A stretch of DNA of 64,000 bases from an uncultured Oscillospiraceae bacterium (GTDB lineage Bacteria; Bacillota; Clostridia; Oscillospirales; Ruminococcaceae), in assembly GCA_949743955.1 (NCBI GenBank), contig CATJVQ010000047.1:1-64000 (forward strand), written 5' to 3'. Of the stretch, positions 16,552 to 25,147 are shown piece after piece. Every line of letters begins with the position of its first letter. Position 1 is the first letter of the stretch. The translations under genes were made by a program, and so were the position numbers. Under the pieces are notes generated by a model. It was not told the origin of the DNA and did not search any database. It saw nothing but the letters and a program-made list of their open reading frames with translations.

Positions 16552-17486
16552 AGGAGCCTCCAGTCCGGGTCGTCCTCCCAGAGGGATGCCGCCCCTCTGA
16601 GATCCCTGACATATTCTACACCGTGCGTATCGCACCACGCGTTCATCTCCCCGATGATCTTCACCGGCGCGAACGGATCGCGGAACAGCGCCGCCCCCAC
16701 CTGCACGGCCGACGCGCCCGCGAGAAACATCTCCACCGCGTCGCGCCCCGAGGAAACTCCCCCCATGCCGATGACGGGGATCTTCACCGCGTGCGACACC
16801 TGCCACACCATCCGCAGCGCTACGGGCAGCAGCGCCGGGCCGGAGAGTCCGCCGAAATTGTTGCGGAGTACCGGGCGGCGGCTCTCGAGATCGATGCGCA
16901 TCCCGAGCAGGGTGTTGATGAGGGAGACAGCATCCGCCCCCTCGCTCTCGACAGCGCGGGCGATCTCCGCAATGTCCGCGGCCGCCGGCGTGAGCTTGAC
17001 GACGACTGGCTGCCCCGCCGCCTTCTTCACCTCGCGCACGACGCTTACCGCTCCCTCGCATGTCGCGCCGAACGCGGCTCCGCCCTCGCGGACGTTCGGG
17101 CAGGAGATGTTGACTTCGATGAGATCCACCGCCGCCCCCCGCAGGCGTTCGGCCAGCTCGCGGTATTCCGCCGGACTGCGCCCGGCGATGTTGGCGATGC
17201 GTACAACGTCCCGCCCGGCGATTTTCGGCAGCTCCTCCCTGAGGAACGCGTCGATGCCCGGATTTTGCAGCCCCACGCTGTTGAGCATGCCGGCGGGCGT
17301 CTCGGCGATGCGCGGCGGGCGGTTCCCGGCCCTGGCTTCAAGCGTCGTGCCCTTTAAGGAGACCCCGCCCAGGGCCTCGAGCGGGAAGAAGTCCTCGTAT
17401 TCGAGCCCAAAGCCGAAGCAGCCCGACGCGGCGATGACCGGGTTTTTAAACGGTACCCCTGCTATCGTAACGGATAAATCAGCCAT
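16548..17486 (-). CDS. pyrD: Dihydroorotate dehydrogenase B, catalytic subunit
   Basis: 312 residues; oxidises dihydroorotate to orotate in pyrimidine synthesis using FMN and, through PyrK, NAD+. Visible are KNPVIAASGCFGFG, the catalytic Cys in EVNISCPNV, the FMN-binding VVKLTP, and PVIGMGGVSSGRDAVEM near the C-terminus. This is the class 1B enzyme, consistent with the adjacent pyrK 20 bases upstream. The start has AGGAGG about 8 bases before the ATG. Confidence 0.95.
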   Translation of the reverse strand: MADLSVTIAGVPFKNPVIAASGCFGFGLEYEDFFPLEALGGVSLKGTTLEARAGNRPPRIAETPAGMLNSVGLQNPGIDAFLREELPKIAGRDVVRIANIAGRSPAEYRELAERLRGAAVDLIEVNISCPNVREGGAAFGATCEGAVSVVREVKKAAGQPVVVKLTPAAADIAEIARAVESEGADAVSLINTLLGMRIDLESRRPVLRNNFGGLSGPALLPVALRMVWQVSHAVKIPVIGMGGVSSGRDAVEMFLAGASAVQVGAALFRDPFAPVKIIGEMNAWCDTHGVEYVRDLRGAASLWEDDPDWRLL

Positions 17487-17506
17487 TTTGTTCCCCTCCT
17501 CTCCGG

Positions 17507-18268
17507 TTAAAAGACGATGTCGGCCGCCTCGAACACGGGGCCGTCCTTACACACGCGGCGCACCCGGCGCACGCCGCCGTGTTCCGTCATCACCGCGCAC
17601 CCGACGCACGCCCCCACGCCGCACGCCATCCGCTCCTCGAGCGAGAGCTGGGCACGCACGCTATACTGCATGCACAGATCCCGCACGGCGCGCAGCATCG
17701 GGGCCGGGCCACACGCATAGACAATATCAATGCGGCACGCCTGCAAAAGCGCCTCGAGAGCGGGGGATACTGTCCCTTTGACGCCGTAGGTTCCATCGTC
17801 GGTACAGACGACAGTGTCGCAGAAGCGGGCGAAGTCCACGTCGAGGATCACTTGATCCCGCCCCCGGTAGCCGAGGATAGCGTTGCACGTTTCCCGGTAG
17901 CGTTCGGCCAGCGGCAGGAGCGGCGGCGTTCCAATGCCGCCCCCCACCAGCGCCACGTGCGCCCCCGGTTCTGGCAGCGCGAAGCCCGTGCCCAGGGGGC
18001 CGAGCAGGTCGATACTGTCTCCCTCACGGAGCGTGGAGAGCGTGTGCGTTCCCGCCCCGCGGTCGGCGATGACGAGGCGGATTTCTCCCTTTTCCGGGTC
18101 GATGCCGCACAGCGAGATGGGCCGGCGCAGAGAAAAGCCCGGCACGCCTATCTCTACAAACTGCCCCGGCTGTGCCGCCGCCGTTATCTGCGGGGCCTTC
18201 ACCCGGAGCGAATAGACCCCGGCGCCGAGGTCCTCATAGGCCGTTATCGGATAACTGTCGCAAAACAA
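17507..18268 (-). CDS. pyrK: Dihydroorotate dehydrogenase electron transfer subunit
   Basis: 253 residues from TTG 18268 (GGAGG 8 bases upstream). An N-terminal FAD-binding beta barrel (FSLRRPISLCGI), an NAD-binding region (VALVGGGIGTPPLLPLAE), and the C-terminal 2Fe-2S ligands in ERMACGVGACVGCAV plus a later Cys in RRVCKDGPVF are all present. It passes electrons from PyrD to NAD+. First gene of the pyrK-pyrD-ruvX unit; the upstream region is shared with divergent queT. Confidence 0.95.
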   Translation of the reverse strand: MFCDSYPITAYEDLGAGVYSLRVKAPQITAAAQPGQFVEIGVPGFSLRRPISLCGIDPEKGEIRLVIADRGAGTHTLSTLREGDSIDLLGPLGTGFALPEPGAHVALVGGGIGTPPLLPLAERYRETCNAILGYRGRDQVILDVDFARFCDTVVCTDDGTYGVKGTVSPALEALLQACRIDIVYACGPAPMLRAVRDLCMQYSVRAQLSLEERMACGVGACVGCAVMTEHGGVRRVRRVCKDGPVFEAADIVF

Positions 18269-18301
18269 GTGGACTTCCTCCCTCTCTTCCCTCCGTGGTC
18301 C

Positions 18302-18330
18302 TTGCCAAAACAGGAGCGGCGTGCTATGAT
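18302..18330 (+). promoter_or_regulatory. Promoter of queT leader
   Basis: TTGCCA (18302-18307), 17-base spacer, TATGAT (18325-18330). Transcription would begin near 18337, at the base of the first leader hairpin. Confidence 0.6.
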
Positions 18331-18337
18331 AGACATG

Positions 18338-18420
18338 TCCCTGACCTGTCAGGGATACGTCCCGCCGTTCCGGGACACAGTCAGTCGCAAACTCCTGACT
18401 TTAAACCATACTACGGAGGA
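18338..18420 (+). promoter_or_regulatory. Probable preQ1 riboswitch (QueT leader RNA)
   Basis: Three consecutive hairpins precede queT: 18338-18344 with 18349-18355; 18359-18364 with 18371-18376; and 18379-18384 with 18395-18400, followed by an A/U-rich strand and the GGAGG ribosome site at 18415-18419. The loop of hairpin 2 contains CCGT (18365-18368), which can pair with ACGG (18413-18416) overlapping the ribosome site. QueT genes in Ruminococcaceae-type bacteria are often controlled by class III preQ1 riboswitches that act on translation, and class II leaders precede them in streptococci. The class assignment is inference from context and architecture. Confidence 0.5.
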
Positions 18421-18429
18421 AAACCGAAT

Positions 18430-19023
18430 ATGAAAATGTCTGTGAAAACGCTCGTTTTTGCGGCGCTGATTGCCGCACTTTACACAGTGCTGACGGTCGC
18501 GCTCGCGCCCATCAGCTACGGGATGGTGCAGATCCGCATCGCCGAGGCGCTCACGCTGCTGCCCATCTATTCGCCCGCCGCCATCTGGGGAGTGGGGGTC
18601 GGATGCTTTTTATCCAACCTCATCGGCCTCTTTACCGGCGCGGACATCTTAGGGGCCTTGGACATCCCCTTCGGGACACTCGCCACGGTCTTAGCCGCTC
18701 TCCTCTCCCGCGCCCTGCGGGATGTGCGCGTGAAAGGGCTGCCTGTCCTCTCCGCGCTCCCGCCGGTGATACTGAACGCCGCCATCATTGGCGGGGAGCT
18801 TTACTTCCTGCTCTCCCCCGGCGCAGGTATCGGGGCGTTCCTTGTGCAGGCCGGGTGGGTCGGGCTCGGGGAGCTTATCGCCTGTGTCTGCCTCGGCCTG
18901 CCTATGTGCTGGATCTTAGAACGCACCGGCCTCCACCGGCGGCTGTTCGGCGCTTCCGATAAACTGGAACCGTCCGGCGTCGGGGAACCGGCATCGCCCG
19001 CCGGGAAGGTTCCCTCAAAATAA
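18430..19023 (+). CDS. queT: QueT-family transporter (preQ1 uptake)
   Basis: 197 residues from ATG 18430 (GGAGG 10 bases upstream). About six hydrophobic segments; the opening MSVKTLVFAALIAALYTVLTV, the YGMVQIRIAEALTLLP motif and AAIWGVGVGCFLSNL are characteristic of QueT, the substrate-binding S component of an ECF transporter for queuosine precursors. The C-terminal 25 residues form a hydrophilic tail. The shared ECF energising module is not in this window. Confidence 0.92.
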   Translation: MKMSVKTLVFAALIAALYTVLTVALAPISYGMVQIRIAEALTLLPIYSPAAIWGVGVGCFLSNLIGLFTGADILGALDIPFGTLATVLAALLSRALRDVRVKGLPVLSALPPVILNAAIIGGELYFLLSPGAGIGAFLVQAGWVGLGELIACVCLGLPMCWILERTGLHRRLFGASDKLEPSGVGEPASPAGKVPSK

Positions 19024-19111
19024 AGCCGCCCGTTCTGCCGCGAAACGCCTGCGGCGCGCAGGGACGGCTGCGGCACGCGGGGCGAATACGGCAGAAACAC
19101 GCATACATCAG

Positions 19112-19146
19112 GGGCCGCCGCAATTTTGCGGCGGCCCTCCTTTTAT
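19112..19146 (+). terminator. queT terminator
   Basis: A 10-bp GC stem (19112-19121 with 19128-19137), loop AATTTT, then TCCTTTTATT. It runs up to the end of the convergent hydrogenase gene. Confidence 0.85.
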
Positions 19147-20642
19147 TCTGCCTCTTTCCCGGCGAAGGGGCTGCCCACAGCGGTCGCCTCTGCCGAGGCC
19201 TTGGCGAACTTGTTCACCTCGCCCGCCGCCTTGGTGATGGGCTCGAGTGTCCCTGCGCCGCCGACACACCCGCCCGGGCAGGCCATGCCCTCGAGGATGT
19301 AGCCCTTGCGGCGCCCGGCCTTGGCGAGCTGGAGCATCTTGCGGCACTCCCGCAGGCCCTCGGCCCGGTCCATCTTAACCTCCAGATCCGGGTACTTCTC
19401 CTTAATCACCGCCGAGATGGCGCTCGCCACGCCTCCCGCGACGCCGTATCCGCGTCCGCCCGCGGTGGCCTCGGCGGCGTCCGAAACGTCCTCGTACTCG
19501 CCGAACTCGATTTCCTTGGCCGCGAAGATGCCCATGAGCTCCTCATAGGTGATAACAAAGTCCACATCGCTGCGCACGGTGCGGCGCATGGCTTCGAGCT
19601 TCTTCGAGGCGCACGGCCCGATGAAGACAACCCGTGCGTTCGGGTGCTCCTGCTTGACAATGCGCGCTGTCGCTACCATGGGGGTGAGCTCTGTAGAGAT
19701 GCACGGCTCGAGCTGGGGGAAGAACTTCTTCACTGTTACCGACCACGAGGGGCAGCAGGAGGTGAGCATCATCGGATGCTCGTCGGAAAGGCCGTGGGCG
19801 TAGTGCTCCGCCTCGGCCAGCGCGCCGAGGTCCGCTCCGATGGCGACCTCGTAGACCTCCTTAAAGCCCAGCGCCTTGAGCGCCTCCTTGACACGCCCGG
19901 GTGTTGCGAGCGGGCCGAACTGCCCCACAAACGAGGGGGCTATTTCCGCGATGAGCTCCTCCCCCTCGCGCAGCGCATGGACGAGCTGGAAGATCTGCGA
20001 CTTGTCTGCAATCGCCGCGAACGGGCAGTTGACCAGGCACTGCCCGCAGGCGACGCACTTGTCCTGATTGATTTTCGCCCGCCCGAGGTAATCGCTCTCG
20101 ATAGCGTCTACCCCGCAGGAGGCCGCGCACGGGCGGTCGAACTGCACAATGGCGTGATAGGGGCACACATCGTGGCAGCGCCCGCATTTGAGGCACTTCT
20201 CCTTATCGATGAAGCTATGCCCGTCCTTCATCGAGACAGCCTTGACCGGGCACACGCTCACGCACGGGTGCGCCAGACATCCGCGGCAGTTGTCGGAGAC
20301 GAAATACTGCTTGGGCGGGCACGCCTCGCACGCAAAGGGGATGACGTTGACGAGCGGCGGCTCGTAGTTGAGCCGGTCGATGGCGGCCTCGTTGACGCCG
20401 TCGCTGACGGGGGCGTGCTTGTCCGCGGGGCGCACGTCGAGCCCGCAGGCGAGGCGGAGCCGCTCCCCGACAATGGCGCGCTCCTTGAAGACGCTGTCGC
20501 GGTAGCTGGCCACCTCGCCAGGGATAATCTTAAAGGGGAGTTCCTCAATCCGGTGATAATCTCCGCCCTCGAAAGCGAGCTTCGCAATCTCCTGAAAGAC
20601 CTGACGGCGGATTTTGGTTACGGGAGTATAAATTCCTTTCAC
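19143..20642 (-). CDS. [FeFe] hydrogenase, group B-like
   Basis: 499 residues from GTG 20642 (GGAG 8 bases upstream). Ferredoxin-type cluster ligands appear at residues 119-131, 150-160 and 196-206, with another Cys pair at 172-176. The H-cluster motifs are L1 TSCCPSW (294-300), L2 GPCASKK (342-348) and L3 ACPGGCVGG (454-462). The GPC rather than MPC in L2 and the absence of a small-subunit tail fit the group B monomeric enzymes of Clostridia. It likely exchanges electrons between ferredoxin and protons in fermentation; the direction and partner are not shown. The next gene upstream is a thioredoxin-fold ferredoxin. Confidence 0.9.
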   Translation of the reverse strand: MKGIYTPVTKIRRQVFQEIAKLAFEGGDYHRIEELPFKIIPGEVASYRDSVFKERAIVGERLRLACGLDVRPADKHAPVSDGVNEAAIDRLNYEPPLVNVIPFACEACPPKQYFVSDNCRGCLAHPCVSVCPVKAVSMKDGHSFIDKEKCLKCGRCHDVCPYHAIVQFDRPCAASCGVDAIESDYLGRAKINQDKCVACGQCLVNCPFAAIADKSQIFQLVHALREGEELIAEIAPSFVGQFGPLATPGRVKEALKALGFKEVYEVAIGADLGALAEAEHYAHGLSDEHPMMLTSCCPSWSVTVKKFFPQLEPCISTELTPMVATARIVKQEHPNARVVFIGPCASKKLEAMRRTVRSDVDFVITYEELMGIFAAKEIEFGEYEDVSDAAEATAGGRGYGVAGGVASAISAVIKEKYPDLEVKMDRAEGLRECRKMLQLAKAGRRKGYILEGMACPGGCVGGAGTLEPITKAAGEVNKFAKASAEATAVGSPFAGKEAE

Positions 20643-20666
20643 GCTCAGTACTCCTTCGTTTTCAGC

Positions 20667-20945
20667 TTATTGGACTTTCACACTGCGTACACTCTGGGAA
20701 AGCACCTTTTCCATGACAGTTTCGCTGTTCGCTTTTTCGATGAGCTCGCCGTTCACCCGCACGAGGGGCGCCGTGTCCGGATGCTTCCCCTCCACAAGCC
20801 CGGAGGTGGTCACAACATCCACCTGCGCGTTCATGCGAAGCTGCGTTTTGAGCTTCTTGAGCCCTTCGATGGACTCGATAATGTGCATCGCGCCGTTGAG
20901 TACGCACTGCGTACAGACGCAGACCTCGACTGTAAGTTTTTTCAT
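20667..20945 (-). CDS. Thioredoxin-like [2Fe-2S] ferredoxin (NuoE-like)
   Basis: A 92-residue protein with CVCTQCVLNGA near the N-terminus and a second half ending APLVRVNGELIEKANSE, as in the thioredoxin-like ferredoxin domain of NuoE/HydC subunits. Here only two Cys of the usual four-Cys set are obvious in the first motif, so cluster binding is not certain. It sits 24 bases upstream of the group B-like hydrogenase on the same strand and is presumably its electron partner or a related regulatory subunit. Confidence 0.75.
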   Translation of the reverse strand: MKKLTVEVCVCTQCVLNGAMHIIESIEGLKKLKTQLRMNAQVDVVTTSGLVEGKHPDTAPLVRVNGELIEKANSETVMEKVLSQSVRSVKVQ

Positions 20946-20966
20946 CTGTATTTGAGCCGCCTTTCC

Positions 20967-20986
20967 GGGGGCCCTTTTGGGCCCCC
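20967..20986. terminator. Short GC hairpin between pepV-like and ferredoxin genes
   Basis: A perfect 8-bp stem of G and C (20967-20974 with 20979-20986, loop TTTT). It lies in the 58-base gap between two leftward genes and may partly separate the dipeptidase transcript from the hydrogenase genes; the T-rich tail is on the plus strand. Confidence 0.5.
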
Positions 20987-21003
20987 TTTGTTTCTCTTCT
21001 GGG

Positions 21004-22362
21004 TCAGTCCATGGCTTCGTCGAGTTCGAGCAGCGCGTGCACATAGATGCGCACGGCCTCCATCAGCCCGCGGATGCTCTGGCATTCGTCGGGCTCATGG
21101 CAGTCGCCGTGTCCGTCGGGGCAGGGGATGTGTTCGTCCGGGAAATCCATGCCGAACGCTACCGCGTTGGGCAGGTGCCGGGCATACGTGCCCCCGCCCA
21201 TGACATAGGCCTCCCGCCTCTCGCCCGTGACCTCGGCGTAGATCCGTGTCAGGCGCTCGATGGCCGGATTATCCTTCGGGATGAAGCTGGGCGCATCGTC
21301 CTCATGGACTTCAAATCCGGCGCCCGCCGCCTTCGCGCAGCGCTCGAGCCCCTCAGTGATGAGCTTCCCGGAATGCGTGACCGGGTAGCGGATATCGAGG
21401 CACAGGCGGAGTTTTCCGCCCTCGAGCTTCGCTATGCCGCTGATGCACGTGAGCTTCCCGCTCGGCTCATCCTCGAACGCGACGCCGAGATGTTCGCCGT
21501 ACCAGTCGGAGAGCATGTCGCGTACAAATGTCATTGCCTGTTTTGTCTTTTCGGAGAGGGGATAGCTCTCGAGCAGCACTGCCGCCAGCTCCCGGATGGC
21601 GTTCTTCGACCCCTGAGGGCGTGACGCGTGGCACGAAATCCCCTGCGCGCTCACGGCGACCTCCCCGTCCGGCGTATTGAGGACAGCCGACGCCTTATCC
21701 GCAACCACGTTGAGCGCAATGCCGCCACAGAACGCGCGCAGATCCTCGCCCACCTCGAGCAGGAAGTCGCCGCGGTAGATGCCCTTCTCCCCGTGGCAGA
21801 CAGGGAAGGCTGTATCCGGCACGATGGAGAAGACCGGCATGTTCCCCTCGTGGGCCTTTGCGTAATAGGGCAGATCGTCCATCCCCGTCTCCTCAGCGCA
21901 GCCGAAGATGACGCGCAGGCCGTGCTTCATCGGGAAACCGAGCTCCTTGATGCAGCGCACGGTGTACAGCCCCGCGATGGCGGCGTTCTTGTTGTCGCGC
22001 ACGCCGCGGGCGATGGCGTAGCCGTCCCGCAGGAACGGCTCAAACGGTTTGCCGCTCCATCCGTCCCCGGCGGGGACAACGTCCAGATGTGCGACAAGAG
22101 CCAGCTCCTTTTCCCCCGCTCCCTCGGCACGCCAGAGCGCCGAACCGCACCGGTAGCCGAGATTTTCTGTCTGCATCCCCTCGCGTTCGCACTGGGCGAG
22201 GGCCGCGTCCAGCGCGCGGGCGACCTCCTCGCCGTAGGGCTTATCGGGGGCCGCTTCGCCCCGGACACTCGGAATGCGCGCGAGCGTAAACAGGTCCTCT
22301 ACAATATTGTCTCGTTGTGAGGCCAAATATTTCTCGATTTGTTCATTTCTGATCTGATCCAC
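21004..22362 (-). CDS. Dipeptidase, M20 family (PepV/Sapep-like)
   Basis: About 452 residues from GTG 22362, chosen because GGAGGAGGAG lies immediately upstream; an earlier in-frame GTG at 22380 lacks a ribosome site. Metal and catalytic motifs are LVAHLDVVPAGDGW (His, Asp), ARGVRDNKNA (bridging Asp), and CAEETG (general base and metal Glu), plus the late RHLPNAVAFG and GHGDCHEPDE region. It hydrolyses dipeptides in the cytoplasm using Zn or Mn. Its own promoter is visible upstream. Confidence 0.93.
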   Translation of the reverse strand: MDQIRNEQIEKYLASQRDNIVEDLFTLARIPSVRGEAAPDKPYGEEVARALDAALAQCEREGMQTENLGYRCGSALWRAEGAGEKELALVAHLDVVPAGDGWSGKPFEPFLRDGYAIARGVRDNKNAAIAGLYTVRCIKELGFPMKHGLRVIFGCAEETGMDDLPYYAKAHEGNMPVFSIVPDTAFPVCHGEKGIYRGDFLLEVGEDLRAFCGGIALNVVADKASAVLNTPDGEVAVSAQGISCHASRPQGSKNAIRELAAVLLESYPLSEKTKQAMTFVRDMLSDWYGEHLGVAFEDEPSGKLTCISGIAKLEGGKLRLCLDIRYPVTHSGKLITEGLERCAKAAGAGFEVHEDDAPSFIPKDNPAIERLTRIYAEVTGERREAYVMGGGTYARHLPNAVAFGMDFPDEHIPCPDGHGDCHEPDECQSIRGLMEAVRIYVHALLELDEAMD

Positions 22363-22439
22363 TGGGTTCTCCTCCTCCACGGCGGAACCGCCCGGCGGCT
22401 CCGCCTATAGTCTGTTCCGGTATGGAAGCATATAGTTTC

Positions 22440-22468
22440 AGTATACCTCCAACTCGCCCGCTCCGCAA
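22440..22468 (-). promoter_or_regulatory. Promoter of the dipeptidase gene
   Basis: Minus-strand TTGCGG (22463-22468), 17 bases, TATACT (22440-22445), divergent from the GH43 promoter 45 bases away. Confidence 0.55.
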
Positions 22469-22512
22469 CCGTTTCGATAAAAAAAGTCACGCATTCCCGG
22501 CGGATGAGCGCC

Positions 22513-22541
22513 TTTACAACATGGTCTCCCTGTGATAAAAT
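22513..22541 (+). promoter_or_regulatory. Promoter of the GH43 gene
   Basis: TTTACA (22513-22518), 17 bases, TAAAAT (22536-22541), 35 bases ahead of the ATG. Confidence 0.5.
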
Positions 22542-22576
22542 GACGCCTGTATGATGAACAGAATGGGGGAAACGAG

Positions 22577-24193
22577 ATGCGCTACATAAAAGCTGCGGTG
22601 CGAAAGCCGGACGGGGAATTCTATCCGCGCGCGCTGGCGGACAGTGTCCACCTGTATTACAGCCGGGACAGTGTAAATTGGGAGCCGCTCAACCAGCACT
22701 ATGGGATCCTATTCGCGAAGGCGGCTGTCCGGCAGGACAACACGCTGGAGCCGAGGAGCCTGCGCGCCCCGGCTCTTTTCGCCGGGAGGGACGGCTACAG
22801 CGTCACCGCCGAATGCGTGGATGAAGAGGGGAACCCTGTCGGGGACGGAAAAGTGCTGCTGTGGACAACGAAGGACTTCCTCTCGTTTGAGGATCATGGC
22901 CTGACGGATCGGCCTCCGGAAGCGGGCGCCGCTGTGCTCGAGATCCCGGATGATATCGGGGACAGGCTGTACCGGGTGTGGACGCCGGTGCACGCCGTAG
23001 CGGTCCGCTGCCCGGAGGAAGTGGAGGCGGCGTCCTGGGAGGAAGTGGAGCGGACAGAGGCGGAGGTCCTGTACAGCGACGGAACGGCGGACAGGAAGCG
23101 TGTCTGCTGGGACAGGGGCTCCGCCGCCTTCGAGGGCGGTGTCTGGAGAGTGAGGGGGGCGGTGGAGCAGCCGGCCTACCCCTTCCCGCTCGCCGAGGGG
23201 TACGCGGACCCGGTCCTGTTTTTCTGGGACGGCGCGTGGTACTATATCGCGACCGACGACAACCGGGACGCCGTCGGCATCCGGGTCCGGAAGGCGCAGA
23301 GCGTGGCCGGACTGTTCGCGCCGGATGTGAGGGAATACTGTATCCTGGACCGCGATGAGGAGAAGGGGTTCATCCAGCTCTTCTGGGCCCCGGAATTCCA
23401 TGTGATCGGGAAGGACGTGTATCTCCTCTTCACTGTGAGCGGACAGGCGTGGAGCCCGCAGTCCCATATGATGCGGCTGAAGCGGGGCGGGAGCATCATC
23501 CGCCGGGAGGACTGGGAGGAGCCTGTCCGGGTGAAGCGGATGGACGGGACACCGCTGGCAGAGGAGGGCATCACGCTGGATATGACGTATTTCCGGGCGG
23601 GGGGAAAGCCCTATCTGGTCTGGTCGTACCGGTTTGGTATCGGGACAGAGAAGGACACCGGATCCATGCTGTACATCGCCGCCGCGGATGAGAGGACACC
23701 TTGGGTGCTGGCCAGCGAACCGGTGCTCCTCTCCAGGCCGCTCTATGCGTGGGAGAATCAGGGCGGGACCATCAACAACGAGGGCCCTTATGCCCTGGTG
23801 CTGGAAGACAGGATCTACCTCGCCTATTCCGGCGGCGCGGCCTACGGCTGGTCGTATGCAGCGGGCTTTCTGATGGCGGACACGGAAGACGACCTGCTGG
23901 ACGCCGGGAGCTGGAGGAAGACCCCGGCCCCGGTGATGTCCCACTATTCCGTGGAGGGGATCTACGGCCCCGGCCATAACTCGTTTTTCCGGGACGAAGC
24001 GGGGAAAATCTATGTCGCCCATCACGCATGCCGGAAGGACGGCCGGGGCGGCCGCTGCACGGCCATCCGCCGGGTGCACCTGAATGCGGAGGGCTTCCCC
24101 GCGATGAATCTGAGCGCAGAGAGGGATCTGCCCGAGGAACTGCGCGGGGTTTCGGTGAGGGTGAGATTTACGGAGGATTCGAAAGAAGAGTAG
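22577..24193 (+). CDS. Glycoside hydrolase family 43-like protein
   Basis: 538 residues, no signal peptide, so cytoplasmic. The five-bladed propeller signature appears from residue ~205: YADPVLFFWDGAWYYIATDD (the general-base Asp), FWAPEFHVIGKDVYLLF, NEGPYALVLEDRIYLAYSGG (candidate general-acid Glu) and GPGHNSFFRDEAGKIYVAHHA. GH43 enzymes cleave arabinose- or xylose-containing side chains; the exact substrate cannot be read. The first 200 residues look like an additional partial propeller or beta domain. It is monocistronic with its own promoter and terminator and has no sugar transporter beside it. Confidence 0.82.
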   Translation: MRYIKAAVRKPDGEFYPRALADSVHLYYSRDSVNWEPLNQHYGILFAKAAVRQDNTLEPRSLRAPALFAGRDGYSVTAECVDEEGNPVGDGKVLLWTTKDFLSFEDHGLTDRPPEAGAAVLEIPDDIGDRLYRVWTPVHAVAVRCPEEVEAASWEEVERTEAEVLYSDGTADRKRVCWDRGSAAFEGGVWRVRGAVEQPAYPFPLAEGYADPVLFFWDGAWYYIATDDNRDAVGIRVRKAQSVAGLFAPDVREYCILDRDEEKGFIQLFWAPEFHVIGKDVYLLFTVSGQAWSPQSHMMRLKRGGSIIRREDWEEPVRVKRMDGTPLAEEGITLDMTYFRAGGKPYLVWSYRFGIGTEKDTGSMLYIAAADERTPWVLASEPVLLSRPLYAWENQGGTINNEGPYALVLEDRIYLAYSGGAAYGWSYAAGFLMADTEDDLLDAGSWRKTPAPVMSHYSVEGIYGPGHNSFFRDEAGKIYVAHHACRKDGRGGRCTAIRRVHLNAEGFPAMNLSAERDLPEELRGVSVRVRFTEDSKEE

Positions 24194-24202
24194 CAGAAAG
24201 AT

Positions 24203-24238
24203 AAAAACGGCGTCCGAAGCGGACGCCGTTTTTTCTTT
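24203..24238 (+). terminator. GH43 gene terminator
   Basis: A 13-bp stem (24203-24215 with 24221-24233), loop GAAGC, then a T-run. Confidence 0.9.
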
Positions 24239-24280
24239 GTTTGGAATACTGCAGCATTCAAGCACCACGCCTGCCGGCTG

Positions 24281-25042
24281 TCAGCTCCTCGAACCGGGGC
24301 AGGATCCAATAGTCAGGCCGTCGCAGGATCCGATAGTCGGCCTAGTCGGCCTCTCGGAGGAGGAGCCGCCGCCTGACGTTTCAGGTACGGAGGGCGCTGT
24401 GACGCGCACGGGCACAGAGGAATTCTTCGTTAAACTCGGGGAGACACCCTTCGCTTTTCCAACGGTTCCGCCCTGGGCCACATTGAGAACCGCATGCCCT
24501 GAGAGCGCCTTTACGGTGCCGATGTATCCGCCCCGCAGGACGTCCACCTTCGCCGCACGCTCAAACACGGCATAGCCGACCCATCCTTCCACCCGCACGG
24601 GGATAGCGCTGCCCACCGCCAGATTGCGCACTCTCGCCCCGGCCGCGATGGTGATGGGCGTATGTACGCTCTGCTCCACTGTGACACTGTCGGCCCTGCC
24701 GGTAAACGCGAACGAATCCTGCTCGCCGAACGTGAGCACGCGGATTTGCCCGTCCCCATCGGTGAACTGTAAGCACAGGCCGTCGGTTTTATTGCAGGAG
24801 AGCGTCACGTCCGTGAAGCGCAGCGAGTAGGTCCCAATCTCCTTCCCATCCCATAGGAGAGAGAACGCGTCCTCATCGAAGCTGACTATATATCCGGCGG
24901 GGATGAGCGCCGACTCCCGCACGATACCGCTCCACCGGCCCGCGGCGGCGGCGAACAGGCACATCGCGGCCGTGAGGACAGCCGCCAGGGCTGCTACCCA
25001 TTTTTTCCTCGAAACAGACCTTTTCCACTGCTTCATTCTCAT
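24281..25042 (-). CDS. Membrane-anchored hypothetical protein, possible beta-solenoid
   Basis: 253 residues. A basic N-terminus and one hydrophobic helix (about 14-35) suggest a signal anchor. Residues about 105-200 consist of short repeated beta strands with Gly and Val turns (RVRNLAVGSAIPVRVEG, KVDVLRGGYIGTVKALSG, NVAQGGTVGKAKG), resembling a right-handed beta-solenoid. The C-terminus is Ser/Thr/Pro-rich and ends in a duplicated TIGSC(D/P)G, encoded by a 24-base direct repeat. Function is unknown. The next gene upstream encodes a DUF4097-like lipoprotein of similar beta-repeat character. Confidence 0.6.
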   Translation of the reverse strand: MRMKQWKRSVSRKKWVAALAAVLTAAMCLFAAAAGRWSGIVRESALIPAGYIVSFDEDAFSLLWDGKEIGTYSLRFTDVTLSCNKTDGLCLQFTDGDGQIRVLTFGEQDSFAFTGRADSVTVEQSVHTPITIAAGARVRNLAVGSAIPVRVEGWVGYAVFERAAKVDVLRGGYIGTVKALSGHAVLNVAQGGTVGKAKGVSPSLTKNSSVPVRVTAPSVPETSGGGSSSERPTRPTIGSCDGLTIGSCPGSRS

Positions 25043-25147
25043 AACGCATACCCCTCTCTCAAAAATCGGAAAAATATGACACTTCTTTGAACATCTTCAT
25101 TGTAATCCCCGCCGGAGGTTTTGTCAACTGTTTCCACGGGGATTCCG

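Noticed and set aside
19644..21203. A 519-residue open frame on the plus strand
   Set aside because: It lies opposite the hydrogenase and ferredoxin genes, whose motifs are unmistakable; it is a by-product of high GC content. Similar long antisense frames at 1222-2175, 22709-24268, 34772-36421, 46507-48243 and 53462-55144 were rejected for the same reason.
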